Positions 62,416 through 64,000 of a stretch of 64,000 nucleotides of DNA are shown one piece after another (positions within the stretch are counted from its first letter, which is position 1; every line of letters starts with the position of its first letter). The notes under the pieces were generated by a model that saw nothing but the letters and a program-made list of their open reading frames with translations, was not told the origin of the DNA and ran no database searches. This DNA comes from Mesocentrotus franciscanus (lineage: Eukaryota; Echinodermata; Echinoidea; Camarodonta; Strongylocentrotidae): contig CP137680.1 in NCBI GenBank assembly GCA_037976565.1, positions 25,431,403 through 25,495,402 of the forward strand, given 5' to 3'. A program made the position numbers and the translations under genes.

Positions 62416-64000
62416 TCACACTTGATACCAATGTTGACTGAAATTACGATGGACTCTTGAATATCTTGACCATCTGGGACAGCCCTTGTGTTGTTCACTG
62501 GTGGTATGACACAGGTTCTAGTGTCACTGGAGCAGATGTCAGATCAAGCCTAAACCTAGAAAGGGCTGTTTCCAGGATTTTCTGGACTACTTGGACCAAC
62601 CCATACGCTGCTATATGCTATGTACTAACCCTGCATTCAGTCTACCAGAATAGCAAGAAACTTTGTGAAATTAGGCATGGCTTAGTGTGAACGCATGTCA
62701 ATCTAACTCTTCAGAAATTGGTGATTTTTACTAGTTTGTCCGCTCTTTTTGCTATGCCATGATTCTTTATACTACGTTTTTGTATACAATTTTTTATAAA
62801 TTTGCTGTAGCGTAGTCTGAACAGGCTGTTGAGCTCCTCAGCAGGACTGTTTTGTACCCTTGGTCCAAGTTAACTGAATTCTAGCCTTGCAGCATTCCAA
62901 GTGGTGGTTTTGGAGGACCAAAGCAGCTTTGGATCGATATGTTACCCCTGTTGGTGGGTTGCATTCATATTTGCCCTTTGATTATTCCATGAAGACACCC
63001 ACCCTTTAGCCGCCATGGCACTTGCAAGAAGTTTGGTCCTGTACTGCCCCGCATTTGCGCGGTGTCATGCCATACAGTCCAGTTTCTGACAATAGGGGCT
63101 CGTCATGACACGCATTGTCATGCTACTCCAAAGTTAAGCACTCTTCACATTAATGTCCTTTCCCCGTGGTGCAATAGTTGGGCTAAGGTTGCGCATAGTT
63201 CACACATTTTAAAGAAAATTGGCTTGAAAATTAAATTGTGACTAATTTCATCCTAGATGAAAAAGTGTATGCCAGAATTTTGAAATTTTGAAAAATTAGG
63301 GTCTCCCAATCATGGAAAAATCTGGAACATTGTAGGAAAAAAATCTTGTGGTAAGTGATAAAAAGTCATGAAAATGAAAAAATGTCTCCCAAGGTCATGG
63401 AAAATCATGGAAATTTTGAGGGGAGGTGGAGATCATCACAAACATGAAATAATGTGCTGCTTGGATGCCACAACTCTAACCAAAATGTACTTATCTGGTC
63501 ATGGAATTTGGTTCTCAGATTCCTGTGGGAACCTGAATTCTACTACACATCCCAATGGAAACTCATTGTCCGGCTTAAGCTAATAAGTGCTTACTATTGT
63601 GTAGACCAGTTTGCAGGCAAGTGTCATGGTGGCTTTTGTATGAGCACCTAGTGCATTATTCACTTGTGACTATCCTCTGTGTACGTGTAGGCACCAAGAG
63701 TAAGAAGTGGAGTGCCATAGTTCATTTTTTAAGGATTCTCTTGTTAGATCATGAACCTGAAAACTGTGTTTTGCTATGGAAAATATTGGAAATCTGTGGA
63801 ACAATCAAGAGTGATTTCAAATGAGCTTCTCTTTTCTTCAGGGAAAGAAGGCCCTGGAAAACCAATAAGAGCATGTTATAAAAATCAATGGAATACATAG
63901 AAAACACTGACAGGAAACTCAACTGTTGTGAAAGTAACTCAAAACAGTTTATACATGTATATCATATCACTAATTTGTAGATCTTTATTCAAATGTCCAA
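62416..64000 (+). other. Probable NUP54 3' UTR and downstream flank
   Basis: No further gene is recognisable. Reading frames of about 60-77 codons occur but show no family resemblance. There is no canonical AATAAA close to the stop. An ATTAAA at 63230-63235 could serve as a variant polyadenylation signal, which would give a 3' UTR of about 0.8 kb. The segment is mostly unique sequence, unlike the repeat-filled introns. Confidence 0.4.

Overview
The window is eukaryotic and reads as intron-rich genomic DNA from a marine invertebrate deuterostome, most likely an echinoderm and probably a sea urchin. The grounds are GT-AG introns, one identifiable animal nucleoporin gene spread over about 43 kb, frequent TACATGTA-type words, and many copies of repeat types that I associate with echinoderm DNA (AGGTCAAAGGTCA-bearing tandem elements, ATGCCTCCGC-ended elements). 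The species assignment is inference. No bacterial, phage or viral gene was recognised.

The only gene I can support is NUP54 on the plus strand. The start codon is at 19499 and the stop codon ends at 62415. Fourteen coding exons can be joined by consensus splice sites. Exons 1-5 encode an FG-repeat domain ending in a glutamine run. Exons 6-8 encode the conserved globular core (GDER, AKWNQLQAFWGTG and ENPFCRFK signatures). Exons 9-14 encode the coiled-coil tail that in other animals assembles with Nup62 and Nup58. The expected product is about 584 residues. As given, exon 7 lacks one base near 45831, which shifts the frame and creates a stop in exon 8. This may be a sequence error or a real allele. 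Exon 13 has been tandemly copied downstream. The second copy (59805-59876) is open, in phase and has a good donor, so it is a candidate alternative exon.

Region 1-19.4 kb, upstream of NUP54, contains no gene I can recognise. It holds transposon-derived repeats: a TTAAAGG-ended MITE (first of four copies), a near-perfect 202-bp hairpin element with a 5-bp target duplication, a duplicated 1.6-1.9 kb repeat with AGGTGGGCTGT ends, a tRNA-derived SINE, CAGGGGCGGATC-ended elements, and a long polypyrimidine tract.

Region 19.6-32 kb is intron 1. It carries a TAGGGTGTCTGA-ended element family (one single copy and one partial tandem duplication, each with younger insertions), a hAT-type element with a perfect 8-bp target duplication, several foldback elements and an interstitial (CCCTAA)n block. 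Region 32-46.5 kb contains exons 2-8, with SINEs and tandem-repeat elements between them. Intron 8 (46.5-54.2 kb) is a nest of elements inside elements, at least four levels deep, with a TTAA-flanked piggyBac-like derivative at the bottom. Region 54-62.4 kb has exons 9-14, a GAT/GGT tract directly after exon 11, a 151-bp-period array in intron 12, and a MITE inserted inside a second MITE in intron 13. The last 1.6 kb is probably 3' UTR and flank.

I found no clearly new biological system. The best leads are the duplicated NUP54 exon, the exon 7 frameshift, a small TIR-bounded element that carries tRNA A and B boxes, and the repeated nuclear-receptor-like DR1 sites inside several tandem-repeat elements.
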